Below, piece after piece: positions 25,290 to 34,081 of a DNA stretch of 64,000 nucleotides. The translations under genes and the position numbers were made by a program. The notes under the pieces are model-generated. The model was not told the DNA's origin. It made no database searches and worked only from the letters and a program-made list of their open reading frames with translations. Position 1 is the first letter of the stretch. Each line of letters starts with the position of its first letter. Source of the stretch: Salinibacterium sp. (lineage in GTDB: Bacteria > Actinomycetota > Actinomycetes > Actinomycetales > Microbacteriaceae); contig JADGNA010000019.1 of the NCBI GenBank assembly GCA_015234465.1, positions 26,052 through 90,051 on the forward strand, read 5' to 3'.

Positions 25290-26252
25290 CTACATTCCTG
25301 CCGAGCGCAAAATCGAGTGCGCCCGGAGTGTCTTCATTCCACGGATGGCGGAGCGGATCTCCTGCAGATGCTGTTGCGCACCGAAGTGCTGCGTGTGCTC
25401 TCCGAGGTCATTCGACCGGGCATCCGCCCCCACCGTCTCGACAGCCATCCCCGCCTCGATGCCAAGTGTCTCCACCGCGACGGCCGCCTGATACGGCACG
25501 TAGATGGGCGTGGTCACGACGAGCACCGAGCTCGTGTCGCGCCCACTCAACTGCGCCCAGTGCCGGAACGTGTCGGCGGTGTCGGCGCGCCGCGCTTCGG
25601 GGGCACTGGACGGAGCCGCGACCACTTCGAAACGCACGCTCGGATGAGCGTCCCATGTGAGGCGGGTCGCCCGCGCATTACCCTCACCGCCATGGGTCAC
25701 AGCGGGTGCGCCCAGGTCGAACGCCCGGCGCATCCCCTCGGCCATGGCATCCACCTCGTCGTCGCCGGGAACGCCAAGGGCTGCCGCCAGCGCAGCCTCG
25801 TCGCCTTGGAACGCCCGGTGTGCCCCCAGGAACACGACTTGCCGCGCAGCGATACCCGCGTCCAGGAGCGAGCGCACGAACCGCGGCTTCACGACACCAG
25901 CGCGCACCATCCCACCCGTCATCACGATGGCGTCATAGCTCCGGGCCCCGGGCAATGATGAGACGAGGCCAAGTTCCGGCGCGACCTGCAGCACGGCGGC
26001 TGCCTGCTCCGGGCTCAGTACTGCGGATGCCGCGAGGTTGCGTTCCCTCCCCCGACGAAAGTCCCAGTGCTCGGCTGAGAAGGCGTCGAGCCACTCGAGG
26101 AGAGACTCCGTCTCGCCGTCGGCGGGGCGCTGCCCACCCCAGAGACGTACGAGTTGCCCGAGCGCGTCGGAACATGCCCATGCTGCGATGCCGTCAGCGG
26201 TCGCCTCGGCGGCTCCCGCACTGCCGCTCCATGAGGGCACCCACGCGGTCAT
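25290..26252 (-). CDS. Conserved hypothetical protein
   Basis: A 320-residue protein that is not assigned to a function. It looks soluble and cytosolic, with a central Rossmann-like part. YDAIVMTGGMVRAGVVKPRF is followed by RQVVFLGAHRAF, then RADTADTFRHWAQLSG and SSVLVVTTPIYVPYQAAVAVE. The TADTF...SVLVVTTPIYVPYQ region recalls DUF218/YdcF-like proteins, but the match is too weak to name. The ATG overlaps the rsfS stop (ATGA), so it is translated with the ribosome-silencing factor. It is the last gene of the nadD-rsfS operon and ends about 40 bases before the tRNA gene. Confidence 0.8.
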   Translation of the reverse strand: MTAWVPSWSGSAGAAEATADGIAAWACSDALGQLVRLWGGQRPADGETESLLEWLDAFSAEHWDFRRGRERNLAASAVLSPEQAAAVLQVAPELGLVSSLPGARSYDAIVMTGGMVRAGVVKPRFVRSLLDAGIAARQVVFLGAHRAFQGDEAALAAALGVPGDDEVDAMAEGMRRAFDLGAPAVTHGGEGNARATRLTWDAHPSVRFEVVAAPSSAPEARRADTADTFRHWAQLSGRDTSSVLVVTTPIYVPYQAAVAVETLGIEAGMAVETVGADARSNDLGEHTQHFGAQQHLQEIRSAIRGMKTLRAHSILRSAGM

Positions 26253-26650
26253 GCCCGCGCGTCGGCTCCTGCACTGCCGGCACCGGGTGCTTCGGGCAGG
26301 TCGAGAGGAATCGCCGGGCAGTCCTTCCAGAGACGCTCGAGCGAGTAGTAGATTCGCTCCTCCTCGTGGAAGACGTGCACGACGAGGTCGCCGAAGTCAA
26401 GGAGCACCCAGCGACCCTCGCTGCGCCCCTCGCGACGCAGGGGCTTGCTTCCGGCTTCGATCAGCTTGTCCTCGATCTCGCTGGCGATGGCGAGCACGTT
26501 GCGCTCATTTCGCCCGGATGCGAGCAGGAATACGTCCGCGAATGGCAGCGGCTCCGAGACATCGAGGGCGACCAGGTCGGACGCCTGCTTCGAGTCGGCC
26601 GCCGTCGCGGCGATGGTGAGAAGTTCGAGGGCGTGCTGGGAGGCGGTCAC
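26249..26650 (-). CDS. rsfS: Ribosome silencing factor RsfS
   Basis: A 133-residue protein that binds ribosomal protein L14 and blocks subunit joining when nutrients are short. Family landmarks are ALDVSEPLPFADVFLLASG, RNERNVLAIASEIEDKL, and the end block EGRSEGRWVLLDFGDLVVHVF followed by RIYYSLERLWKDCP. The start codon is GTG. The final 20 residues are a Pro/Ala/Gly-rich tail outside the conserved domain. It lies in the usual nadD-rsfS neighbourhood. Confidence 0.95.
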   Translation of the reverse strand: MTASQHALELLTIAATAADSKQASDLVALDVSEPLPFADVFLLASGRNERNVLAIASEIEDKLIEAGSKPLRREGRSEGRWVLLDFGDLVVHVFHEEERIYYSLERLWKDCPAIPLDLPEAPGAGSAGADARA

Positions 26651-26691
26651 AGATTCCTAAAGGGTGGGTACTGACATTCGTGGGGACGAGT

Positions 26692-28293
26692 CTAGAACGT
26701 GCCGAACACGAATCCCGCGACAACCAGCACGGTGACACTCACCATCATCGCTCCCGCGGTGATCGCGAGCACGACGGGAAGACGGTTGCCGCTGCCCGAG
26801 TTGCGCGACATCGCGATGACGTCGCGCGGAGAGGTGTGCGTGCTGACGGCACGGATCGCGCGGACGGGAGCGGACTCCCCCTCGATGTCATCCCGGTCGG
26901 CAGCATCGATGATGGCGTCGAGTTCGGAGTGGTCGTAGCGCGCGGGGTGCGCTCCCGTCGTACCGAGCGTGGTCGGCAGCGTGATCGAGCCGGTGATGAG
27001 CACCTCGCCCGTCGCCGTCGCGAAGGGAACGGCCAGGTCGGAGCCTTCCGGCACCGCGGGAAGCACGAGGGCATTGCTCGTGATGGGACCGGTCGATGTC
27101 GAGATGTCGCGCGACGTCACCGAGTCGGCGGACTGGCTCGCGTCGTCGAGCGCCTCCTGGGTCGACCAGTGGCCGACGGGAGTGACCTGCTGCTGCGGTG
27201 CGAAGTCGATGCCTCGAGCGGACTCGGGTGAGCCGGGCAGCATGGTGGGCGGCGGGTACTGCGCAAGCGAGTATTGGGGAACGAACTCGCCCGTCGGTGC
27301 CGGGGGCGGGGGGAGCTGGGGTGCCGGCAGGTCCGCGAGCGTGGGGATCTCGGTCGGCGACGTGCCGAACGGCATCCCGGCAGGCGGCGCAAGCGCTGAG
27401 AGCGGCACGCCCGTGTCGGACGGTGTCTCGACTTCCTCTTCCGCCCGCGGCTCAACGGGCGCGACGGGAGCCACGTCAAGCGAGGACGGGATGTACTGGG
27501 GGTCCGCAAGCGCCGCGTGCGGCGGCTCGACGAGGGGCGGAGGTTCCGTCACTGCCTGAGGCTGTGCTGGGGCCACCTGCGCGTCAGCCGGTTCTGGTTG
27601 GACTGGGATGGGCTCGACCGTGCTGGTGAGCGCGACGTCAACGAAGGAGGCGTCGAACTGCGGCGGTGCTGTCGGCGCGGGGAACGGCGCACTCTCGTGC
27701 GCGGCATCCTGCGCCTCGACTCCGGCTGCCTGCTCCGCCTCGCGGGCCCGGGCGGCCTCGAGCGCGCGAAGTTCACGCCGGGTGAGCGGGCGGCCGGCCG
27801 GAGCTGGCGAAACGTCGTCAACGGCTGGTGCCGGCGGCGGGGTGACCGCCGGGGCGGCGGGCTCGGCCGGACGGAAGTCGCGGAGCCGGTACGCGTGGGC
27901 GTCCGAATCGGGTTCGGCCGGGGGCGCGGCCGGAGCCTCGCGCGCGTCTGCTGCCGGCGCGAAGGCGGCAAGGTCGGCGAAGGAAAGTGCCCCGGTCTCG
28001 GCAAGGCGCTGCGCGCGACGCGATCCGGGCCGGATGGGGTTCGCGGAGGTCGAGGGCGCGCCGTCGAAGCGGGCGGGCGTCGCATCCGGGGCTGCGGGAG
28101 CTGCGGGCGGGAAGGTATCGAACGGAACAGAATCCTCGTGGCCGGAATCGCCCATGGTCGCCTCCGGGTTGTCGAGATCGATGCTGCCCGTCTGGGCCCG
28201 GGCGCTGGAGAACTCACTGCCACCCTTGTGGGTTCGCTCGTTCATCCTGACCTGCCTCCGCGAAAGCGGCGGCTGGTCACCCCAGGCTGTCAT
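26692..28293 (-). CDS. Proline/alanine-rich membrane-anchored protein, function unknown
   Basis: A 533-residue protein made mostly of low-complexity Pro/Ala/Val sequence with scattered acidic and basic patches such as RPLTRRELRALEAARAREAE. A single transmembrane helix lies at the extreme C-terminus (LPVVLAITAGAMMVSVTVLV), leaving only a few residues after it. This is a tail-anchored layout with a long disordered cytoplasmic part. A short conserved-looking patch SRDISTSTGPITSNALVLP lies before the helix. Its ATG shares a base with the nadD stop (TAATG), so it is co-translated. The RRELRALE segment resembles helices in actinobacterial cell-envelope proteins, but no function can be given. Confidence 0.85.
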   Translation of the reverse strand: MTAWGDQPPLSRRQVRMNERTHKGGSEFSSARAQTGSIDLDNPEATMGDSGHEDSVPFDTFPPAAPAAPDATPARFDGAPSTSANPIRPGSRRAQRLAETGALSFADLAAFAPAADAREAPAAPPAEPDSDAHAYRLRDFRPAEPAAPAVTPPPAPAVDDVSPAPAGRPLTRRELRALEAARAREAEQAAGVEAQDAAHESAPFPAPTAPPQFDASFVDVALTSTVEPIPVQPEPADAQVAPAQPQAVTEPPPLVEPPHAALADPQYIPSSLDVAPVAPVEPRAEEEVETPSDTGVPLSALAPPAGMPFGTSPTEIPTLADLPAPQLPPPPAPTGEFVPQYSLAQYPPPTMLPGSPESARGIDFAPQQQVTPVGHWSTQEALDDASQSADSVTSRDISTSTGPITSNALVLPAVPEGSDLAVPFATATGEVLITGSITLPTTLGTTGAHPARYDHSELDAIIDAADRDDIEGESAPVRAIRAVSTHTSPRDVIAMSRNSGSGNRLPVVLAITAGAMMVSVTVLVVAGFVFGTF

Positions 28294-28898
28294 TACTCAC
28301 TCCGATACAGATGATGTTTGGCGATGTACTGTACTACCCCGTCGGGTACGAGGTACCAGACGGGAAACCCCCTACCTACCCGGCTACGACAGTCCGTCGA
28401 AGAAATCGCCAAGGCAGGCACCTCTAGCAAGCTTACGTCGTGCTCCGGCAAACCGGAAACGTTCAGGATGTGACCTGGCCGTGAAACCGCTACGAAATGG
28501 GCGAGTTCGAAGAGTTGGTCGACGTTCTTCCAGTCGACGATCTGGGCGATGGCGTCCGCTCCCGTGATGAAGAAGAGCTCGGCCTCCGGCCGCAGGCGCT
28601 GCATGTCGTGCAGCGTGTCGATCGTGTATGTGGGCCGGTCTCGATCGATGTCAACCCGGCTCACCGTGAACGATGGGTTCGACGCCGTCGCGATCACCGT
28701 CATGAGGTAGCGGTGCTCGCTGCCCGTGGCATCCGGCTTCTGGTACGGCTGCCCCGTCGGAACGAAGACCACCTCGTCCAGGCCGAAGTGCTGGGCGACC
28801 TCGCTGGCCGCGACAAGGTGGCCGTTGTGGATGGGATCGAATGTGCCACCCATGATGCCGACGCGAGGACGACCTGAGTCGGGGTCCACCGCCGTCAT
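28293..28898 (-). CDS. nadD: Nicotinate-nucleotide adenylyltransferase
   Basis: A 201-residue enzyme that makes nicotinate adenine dinucleotide in NAD synthesis. The nucleotidyl-transfer motif is [12 protein letters not shown], and the second signature [10 protein letters not shown] is present near the end. [12 protein letters not shown] and [16 protein letters not shown] are typical NadD segments. The stop TAA overlaps the start of the proline-rich membrane-protein gene. It lies 10 bases after the small membrane protein gene. Confidence 0.96.
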   Translation of the reverse strand: MTAVDPDSGRPRVGIMGGTFDPIHNGHLVAASEVAQHFGLDEVVFVPTGQPYQKPDATGSEHRYLMTVIATASNPSFTVSRVDIDRDRPTYTIDTLHDMQRLRPEAELFFITGADAIAQIVDWKNVDQLFELAHFVAVSRPGHILNVSGLPEHDVSLLEVPALAISSTDCRSRVGRGFPVWYLVPDGVVQYIAKHHLYRSE

Positions 28899-28908
28899 CG
28901 ACGCGCCG

Positions 28909-29109
28909 TCAGTCGTGCGTGCCCGCGCCGGGGCCCGCGTTCGTGGACTGACGCTTGTTGCGGTGCGCCACGTCGCGGAAGCTGTAGGTGACGAGGCCGA
29001 CCGTCACGAAGAAGGCCGCAGCGATGACCGCGAACCAGATGGGGTCCATGATCATGGGGGCGAGCTCGTGGTGGCCCTCTTCAGCAGCGATGACAGCAAG
29101 CAGTGACAT
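28909..29109 (-). CDS. Small single-helix membrane protein
   Basis: A 66-residue protein. The first part is acidic and histidine-containing ([11 protein letters not shown]), then one transmembrane helix ([21 protein letters not shown]), then a basic tail ([10 protein letters not shown]). It is placed between proA and nadD in line with both. Coding is supported by the frame, the ATG with GGAGA upstream, and the clear helix. Function is unknown. Confidence 0.78.
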   Translation of the reverse strand: MSLLAVIAAEEGHHELAPMIMDPIWFAVIAAAFFVTVGLVTYSFRDVAHRNKRQSTNAGPGAGTHD

Positions 29110-29153
29110 TAGTTCTCCGTTCGACGCGTCTCTAATCTACCGTGCGTGGCGGG

Positions 29154-30422
29154 TCAGCCGCGCACCTGGCCGGAACCGCGCACAATCCACTTGGTGCTCG
29201 TCAGCTCAGGGAGCCCCATAGGGCCGCGGGCGTGCAGCTTCTGGGTCGAGATGCCCACCTCGGCGCCGAAGCCGAACTCTCCCCCGTCGGTGAAACGGGT
29301 CGACGCGTTGACCATCACGACGGCCGAATCCACCTCGGCGAGGAAGCGTTCGCTGCTCGCGAGATCCGAAGTGACGATCGACTCGGTGTGGTGGGTGGAG
29401 TAGCGACGGATGTGGTGGAGCGCGCCATCGAGGTCGTCGACGACCCGCACCGCAAGGTCGAGGCTCATGTACTCGGTCGCCCAGTCGTCCTCCGTCGCGG
29501 GGACGACATCCGCGAAGATGGCCGCCGTGCGATCGTCGGCATGCAGGGTCACGCCGCTCGCGCGGAGCGCGGAGAGCACGGGAGGCAGCAGTCGCTCCGC
29601 CGCATCGGCGTGCACCAGCAGGGTCTCGGCGGCGTTGCAGACGCTGGGGCGGTGGGTCTTCGCGTTGTGCACGATCTCGACCGCTGCGCTGACGTCGGCC
29701 GAGGCGTCGAGGAACACGTGCACGACGCCAGCGCCCGTCTCGATGACCGGCACCTGGGATTCGCGCACGACCGTCTGGATGAGGTCGGCGCTGCCGCGCG
29801 GGATCAGCACATCGATGAGGCCACGGGAGCGCATGAGCTCGGTTGCGCCATCGCGGCCGAACTCGTCGATGCCCTGCACGAGCTCGCCGGGCAAGCCCAC
29901 GGAAGCGACAGCATCCTGGATGATCTGCACAAGGGCCGTATTGGAGTGGATCGCTGCCGAACCTCCCCGGAGCACGACGGCGTTGCCGCTCTTGAGGGCG
30001 AGCGAGGCGATGTCGATCGTGACGTTGGGTCGGGCCTCATAGATGGCGCCGACCACGCCGAAAGGAACGCGCACCTGGGTGAGGGCGAGCCCGTTCGGCA
30101 GGCTCGAGCCCTGCACGACGCGACCCACGGGGTCGGTCAGGGCCGCGATCTCCCGCACCGCCGCCGCGAGGCCGTCGAGTCGCGCCTCGTCGAGCCGGAG
30201 GCGATCCTGCAGGCCTTCGCTCAGCCCGTTCTCGCGCCCGTTGGCGAGGTCGAGTTCGTTCGCCGCGAGGATGCGATCGGCGTTCCCCAGGACGGCTGCG
30301 GCGATCGCCTCCAGCGCGTCATTCTTGAGCTGCGTCGTCGCCGTGGCGAGGGCACGGGAAGCGTCTCTCGACGCCACCAGCTTCTGCTGGAGAGTGGGGG
30401 TCGCAAGAGTCTGCTCGGGCAT
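29154..30422 (-). CDS. proA: Glutamate-5-semialdehyde dehydrogenase (gamma-glutamyl phosphate reductase)
   Basis: A 422-residue NADPH-dependent enzyme, the second step of proline synthesis. The catalytic cysteine lies in RPSVCNAAETLLVH, and other family blocks are VGAIYEARPNVTIDIA, LKSGNAVVLRGGSAAIHSN and STRFTDGGEFGFGAEVGIST. Its substrate is made by proB immediately upstream, with a 37-base gap. Length is normal for the family. Confidence 0.97.
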   Translation of the reverse strand: MPEQTLATPTLQQKLVASRDASRALATATTQLKNDALEAIAAAVLGNADRILAANELDLANGRENGLSEGLQDRLRLDEARLDGLAAAVREIAALTDPVGRVVQGSSLPNGLALTQVRVPFGVVGAIYEARPNVTIDIASLALKSGNAVVLRGGSAAIHSNTALVQIIQDAVASVGLPGELVQGIDEFGRDGATELMRSRGLIDVLIPRGSADLIQTVVRESQVPVIETGAGVVHVFLDASADVSAAVEIVHNAKTHRPSVCNAAETLLVHADAAERLLPPVLSALRASGVTLHADDRTAAIFADVVPATEDDWATEYMSLDLAVRVVDDLDGALHHIRRYSTHHTESIVTSDLASSERFLAEVDSAVVMVNASTRFTDGGEFGFGAEVGISTQKLHARGPMGLPELTSTKWIVRGSGQVRG

Positions 30423-30459
30423 GGGCCCAGTCTATCGACCGCCCGAAGGCACCTACCCG

Positions 30460-31299
30460 TCAGCCGAGGGAGTGCTCGACGAGGCCCGCCGCGAACCACG
30501 TGCCGACTGGCGCACCGCCCAGCGCCTCGCTGACCTGCGCGGTCGAGGTCAGCAGCACAGGGGTGCCGGCGCTGGCCGCGAGCCGAGCAGCATCCACCTT
30601 CGTGCGCGCTCCTCCCGTGCCGACCCCGGCCGCTCCGATGCCGCCGAACTCGACCGAGTCGAGCGATTCGCCGAAGGCAACGTCGACGATGCGCTCCGAG
30701 CCCTCGACCCACGGCGGCTTCGTGTAGAGGCTGTCGACGTCGGAGAGCAGCACGAGCACATCCGCATTCAGGAGTTTCGCCACGCGAGCCGCCAGCTCAT
30801 CGTTGTCACCGAAGCGGATCTCCGCGGTCGCGACCGTGTCGTTCTCGTTGACGATCGGCAGGATCCGCAGGTCGAGCAGTCGCTCCATGGCGCGCCGGGC
30901 GTTGGCACGATTGACCTTCGCCTCGAGGTCGCCTGCGGTCAGGAGCACCTGGGCAGCGACGATTCTGTAGCGAGCGAGGCTCTCCTGGTAGCGGTAGATG
31001 AGCACGTTCTGGCCCACGGCCGCGGCGGCCTGCTTCGTGGCGAGGTCTGTCGGCCGGTCCTGCAGATTCAGGAACGGCAGGCCCGTCGCGATCGCACCGG
31101 ACGACACGAGCACGATCTCCGCACCACGCGCATGGGCGGCGGCGAGGGCATCGATGAGGGGTGCGACCTGGCCTGCGTTCTCACCACTGATCGACGAGGA
31201 GCCCACCTTGACGACGATCCTGCGGGCACGCGGGATGTCCGCTCGCGACGTGACGGGGCTCAGCGTGGGAATCGTGCTTGTCGTGGGCTGCGCTGTCAT
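30460..31299 (-). CDS. proB: Glutamate 5-kinase, without PUA domain
   Basis: A 279-residue kinase for the first step of proline synthesis. It has RIVVKVGSSSISGENAGQV at the nucleotide site, LVSSGAIATGL, PIVNENDTVATAEIRFGDND, and LLSDVDSLYTKPP. The chain ends after the amino-acid-kinase fold and lacks the C-terminal PUA domain of the E. coli enzyme, which has about 367 residues. This short form is known in several bacteria and may change proline feedback control. The ATG follows AGGA by 4 bases and lies 8 bases after the obgE stop. Confidence 0.96.
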   Translation of the reverse strand: MTAQPTTSTIPTLSPVTSRADIPRARRIVVKVGSSSISGENAGQVAPLIDALAAAHARGAEIVLVSSGAIATGLPFLNLQDRPTDLATKQAAAAVGQNVLIYRYQESLARYRIVAAQVLLTAGDLEAKVNRANARRAMERLLDLRILPIVNENDTVATAEIRFGDNDELAARVAKLLNADVLVLLSDVDSLYTKPPWVEGSERIVDVAFGESLDSVEFGGIGAAGVGTGGARTKVDAARLAASAGTPVLLTSTAQVSEALGGAPVGTWFAAGLVEHSLG

Positions 31300-31307
31300 C
31301 GGTCCTG

Positions 31308-32882
31308 TCAGTCGTCTGAAACGGATGCTTCGCCCGAGGTCTGCTCGGACGCTGCGGAGTCGCGGCGATCCACCGCGAAGCCCTCATCATCATTCCAGAG
31401 GCCGGCCTCGCGTTCGCGAATGAGCTCGGCGCGGGCGGCCGCCTTGGCATCCATGCGCTCGAAGTACGCTTCGCGGCGCGCATTGCGGGTCGGCCTTGCG
31501 GACTCGCCGAGACGAGCATCCGTGCCTCGCGGGCTCGTGATGAGTTCCGCGGCGGAGGTCAGCGTCGGCTCCCAGTCGAAGACGACACCCTCGCCGGCAC
31601 CGATGATGACGGTCGATCCGGCGACGGCCCCCGACTTGAAGAGCGAATCCTCGACGCCGAGCTTTGCAAGGCGATCCGCAAGGAAGCCGATCGCCTCGTC
31701 GTTCGTGAAGTCGGTCTGGGCAACCCAGCGCTCCGGCTTGGCGCCGATGATGCGGTAGATGTTGCCGTGGGTGCCGCCCTCGACACGCACGTCGAAGGCC
31801 GCCTCATTGACCGCCCGGGGTCGAAGCACGATGCGTTCACGGGGAGGCTCTGCTGCCTTGGCGGCGCGTTCCTCCTCGACGAGCTCGCCGAGGGCATAGG
31901 AGAGCTCCCTGAGCCCGGCGCGACTCACGGCCGAGACTTCGAAGACGCGGTACCCTTGCTGCTCGAGCTCGGGGCGCACGAACTCGGCGAGGTCGCGCGC
32001 ATCCGGCACGTCGATCTTGTTCAGGACGACGACCTGCGGGCGCTCGAGCAGTGGCGTCTGCCCCTCCGGCACCTCGTAGGACTCCAGTTCGTGACGGATG
32101 ATCTCGAGGTCGCTGAGCGGGTCGCGGCCCGGTTCGAGGGTCGCGCAGTCGAGCACGTGCACGAGCGCGGAGCACCGCTCCACGTGACGGAGGAACTCGA
32201 GTCCGAGTCCCCTGCCCTCGCTCGCGCCCTCGATGAGGCCGGGGACGTCAGCGACCGTGTAGCGGCTTTCCCCCGCCTGCACGACGCCGAGGTTCGGGTG
32301 CAGCGTCGTGAAGGGGTAGTCGGCGATCTTGGGCTTCGCAGCCGACAGTGCCGCGATGAGGCTCGACTTGCCCGCCGAGGGGTACCCGACGAGAGCGACA
32401 TCCGCAACGACCTTGAGCTCGAGGACGACGTCGCCCTCCCAGCCGGGGGTGCCGAGCAGGGCGAAGCCGGGGGCCTTGCGCTTGGTGTTGGCGAGGGCCG
32501 CGTTGCCGAGACCGCCCTGGCCACCGGGCGCGACGACGATGCGCATGCCCGGTTCCGTGAGGTCGGCGAGGACGGTGCCGTCTGGGTCCTTCACGACTGT
32601 GCCGACGGGAACCGCCAGCTCGAGCTCGGATCCTGTCGTGCCCGCACGGTGGTCTCCCATGCCGGGCTGCCCGTTCTCAGAGCTGCGGTGCGGAGAGCGG
32701 TGGTACGACAGCAGCGTCGTGACCTGCGGGTCGCTGACCAGCACGATGTCACCACCGTTGCCACCGTTGCCCCCGTCGGGGCCCGCGAGGGGCTTGAACT
32801 TCTCGCGCTTGACTGACACGCAGCCATTGCCGCCGTGCCCCGAGCGCAGATGCAGGGTCACGTGGTCCACGAAGGTTGCCAT
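31308..32882 (-). CDS. obgE: GTPase Obg/CgtA
   Basis: A 524-residue GTPase that assists large ribosomal subunit assembly and links it to growth state. Domains in order are the glycine-rich Obg fold (residues 1-160, [16 protein letters not shown]), the GTPase domain ([30 protein letters not shown]), and the OCT domain at about 345-430. It has a charged C-terminal tail of about 90 residues. The OCT domain is typical of Gram-positive Obg proteins. It sits between rpmA and proB, an order widely kept in actinobacteria. Confidence 0.97.
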   Translation of the reverse strand: MATFVDHVTLHLRSGHGGNGCVSVKREKFKPLAGPDGGNGGNGGDIVLVSDPQVTTLLSYHRSPHRSSENGQPGMGDHRAGTTGSELELAVPVGTVVKDPDGTVLADLTEPGMRIVVAPGGQGGLGNAALANTKRKAPGFALLGTPGWEGDVVLELKVVADVALVGYPSAGKSSLIAALSAAKPKIADYPFTTLHPNLGVVQAGESRYTVADVPGLIEGASEGRGLGLEFLRHVERCSALVHVLDCATLEPGRDPLSDLEIIRHELESYEVPEGQTPLLERPQVVVLNKIDVPDARDLAEFVRPELEQQGYRVFEVSAVSRAGLRELSYALGELVEEERAAKAAEPPRERIVLRPRAVNEAAFDVRVEGGTHGNIYRIIGAKPERWVAQTDFTNDEAIGFLADRLAKLGVEDSLFKSGAVAGSTVIIGAGEGVVFDWEPTLTSAAELITSPRGTDARLGESARPTRNARREAYFERMDAKAAARAELIREREAGLWNDDEGFAVDRRDSAASEQTSGEASVSDD

Positions 32883-32975
32883 AACCGTGATCCTTGTCTC
32901 GAAACGGGCCGAAGCGGCCGGGGTGAAAACAGCGAAGGGCGAGCCGAAGCCCGCCCCACGAGTGAGTGATTGTGC

Positions 32976-33233
32976 CTAGGAGGCAGCCGCCACAATGTTG
33001 ACGACCTTGCGGCCGCCCTTCTGGCCGAACTCGACGGCGCCAGCCTCGAGTGCGAACAGCGTGTCGTCGCCGCCGCGCCCGACGTTCACGCCGGGGTGGA
33101 AGTGCGTGCCGCGCTGGCGGACGAGGATCTCGCCGGCGTTGACGGTCTGGCCGCCGAAGCGCTTGACGCCGAGGCGCTGCGCGTTGGAGTCGCGGCCGTT
33201 ACGGGTGGACGATGCGCCCTTTTTGTGTGCCAT
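32976..33233 (-). CDS. rpmA: 50S ribosomal protein L27
   Basis: An 85-residue ribosomal protein placed near the peptidyl-transferase centre. It begins [20 protein letters not shown], and continues with [23 protein letters not shown]. No Firmicutes-type cleaved N-terminal extension is present. It follows rplU with a 26-base gap and is part of the rplU-rpmA unit. Confidence 0.97.
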   Translation of the reverse strand: MAHKKGASSTRNGRDSNAQRLGVKRFGGQTVNAGEILVRQRGTHFHPGVNVGRGGDDTLFALEAGAVEFGQKGGRKVVNIVAAAS

Positions 33234-33259
33234 TTGTCAGCCCCTAATGCTTTCGATGC

Positions 33260-33568
33260 TTACTTGATGCCGGTGATCTTGACGCGCGTGAGCTCCGAGC
33301 GGTGGCCCTGGCGCTTCTTGTAGCCGGTCTTGTTCTTGAACTTCTGGATGACGATCTTGGGGCCGCGGAGGTCGCCGAGGACCTCTGCAGTGACCGTGAC
33401 CTTCGCAAGCGCCTTCGCGTCGTGCGTGATCTTGTCGCCGTCAACGAGCAGCACGGGGGCGAGCTCGATGTTGCCATCCTTGTTGGCCGCGACACGGTCA
33501 AGGACGACGACCGAGCCGACCTCGACCTTTTCCTGCCGACCGCCGGCGCGCACGATTGCGTAAACCAC
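33260..33568 (-). CDS. rplU: 50S ribosomal protein L21
   Basis: A 102-residue large-subunit protein ([35 protein letters not shown] near the end). It is the first gene of the transcript rplU-rpmA-(obgE). A leader of about 100 bases separates it from its promoter, leaving room for control of translation. Confidence 0.97.
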   Translation of the reverse strand: MVYAIVRAGGRQEKVEVGSVVVLDRVAANKDGNIELAPVLLVDGDKITHDAKALAKVTVTAEVLGDLRGPKIVIQKFKNKTGYKKRQGHRSELTRVKITGIK

Positions 33569-33676
33569 TTGGGAACCCTAACTACTTGAAGAAAAGCTTC
33601 ATGATTTCGCCGCGGCTGATGCCCGACGAAGAACTTGGCGTTGAATGCGGGCTTGGCCAGCGCACGCCAAGGGTCA

Positions 33677-33706
33677 ATACTAGTCGACACCCGGGCTGGC
33701 GGTCAA
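33677..33706 (-). promoter_or_regulatory. Promoter of rplU-rpmA
   Basis: On the - strand TTGACC (33706-33701) and TAGTAT (33682-33677) are 18 bases apart, a strong match to the housekeeping consensus. The start of transcription would be near 33670, giving a leader of about 100 bases before the rplU start codon. Confidence 0.65.
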
Positions 33707-33796
33707 ACCTCATCAAGCATAGCCGCTCTGCGAACGCCGCCGGGCCATGAGCCGGCCGCACGACGCTCGCAAGGCTTCCAAGTCTAGACTCCACAC

Positions 33797-34081
33797 ATGG
33801 CGGTTCTGATCGACACGCCCATGTGGCCGGCGCACGGCACGCTCTGGGCTCACCTCGTGAGTGACGAGGCCATCGACGAGCTCCACGACTTCGCGCAGCG
33901 CGCAGGACTCCCCCGGCGGTCGTTCGACCTCGACCACTACGACGTGCCCGCCGAGCGGGTCGCGGCACTTGTCGAGCTGGGGGCCACACCCGTGAGCAAC
34001 CGCGAGCTCGTGCGGCGTCTCGCCGCGAGCGGCCTCCGGGTCAGCCAGCGTGAACGACGCGCGGGAGACTCATCCCGCTGA
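33797..34081 (+). CDS. DUF4031 domain protein
   Basis: A 94-residue protein that matches the DUF4031 pattern: MAVLIDTPMWPAHGTLWAHLVSDE, then HDFAQRAGLPRRSFDLDHYDVPAERV. Function unknown. TAGACT ends six bases before the ATG and no ribosome site is visible, so the message may be leaderless, which is common in actinobacteria. Its last 12 bases overlap the end of the convergent hypothetical gene. Confidence 0.85.
   Translation: MAVLIDTPMWPAHGTLWAHLVSDEAIDELHDFAQRAGLPRRSFDLDHYDVPAERVAALVELGATPVSNRELVRRLAASGLRVSQRERRAGDSSR

Noticed and set aside
30460..31299. A truncated proB
   Set aside because: The kinase fold is complete. Absence of the PUA domain is a known natural form, and the gene has a good ribosome site and spacing.
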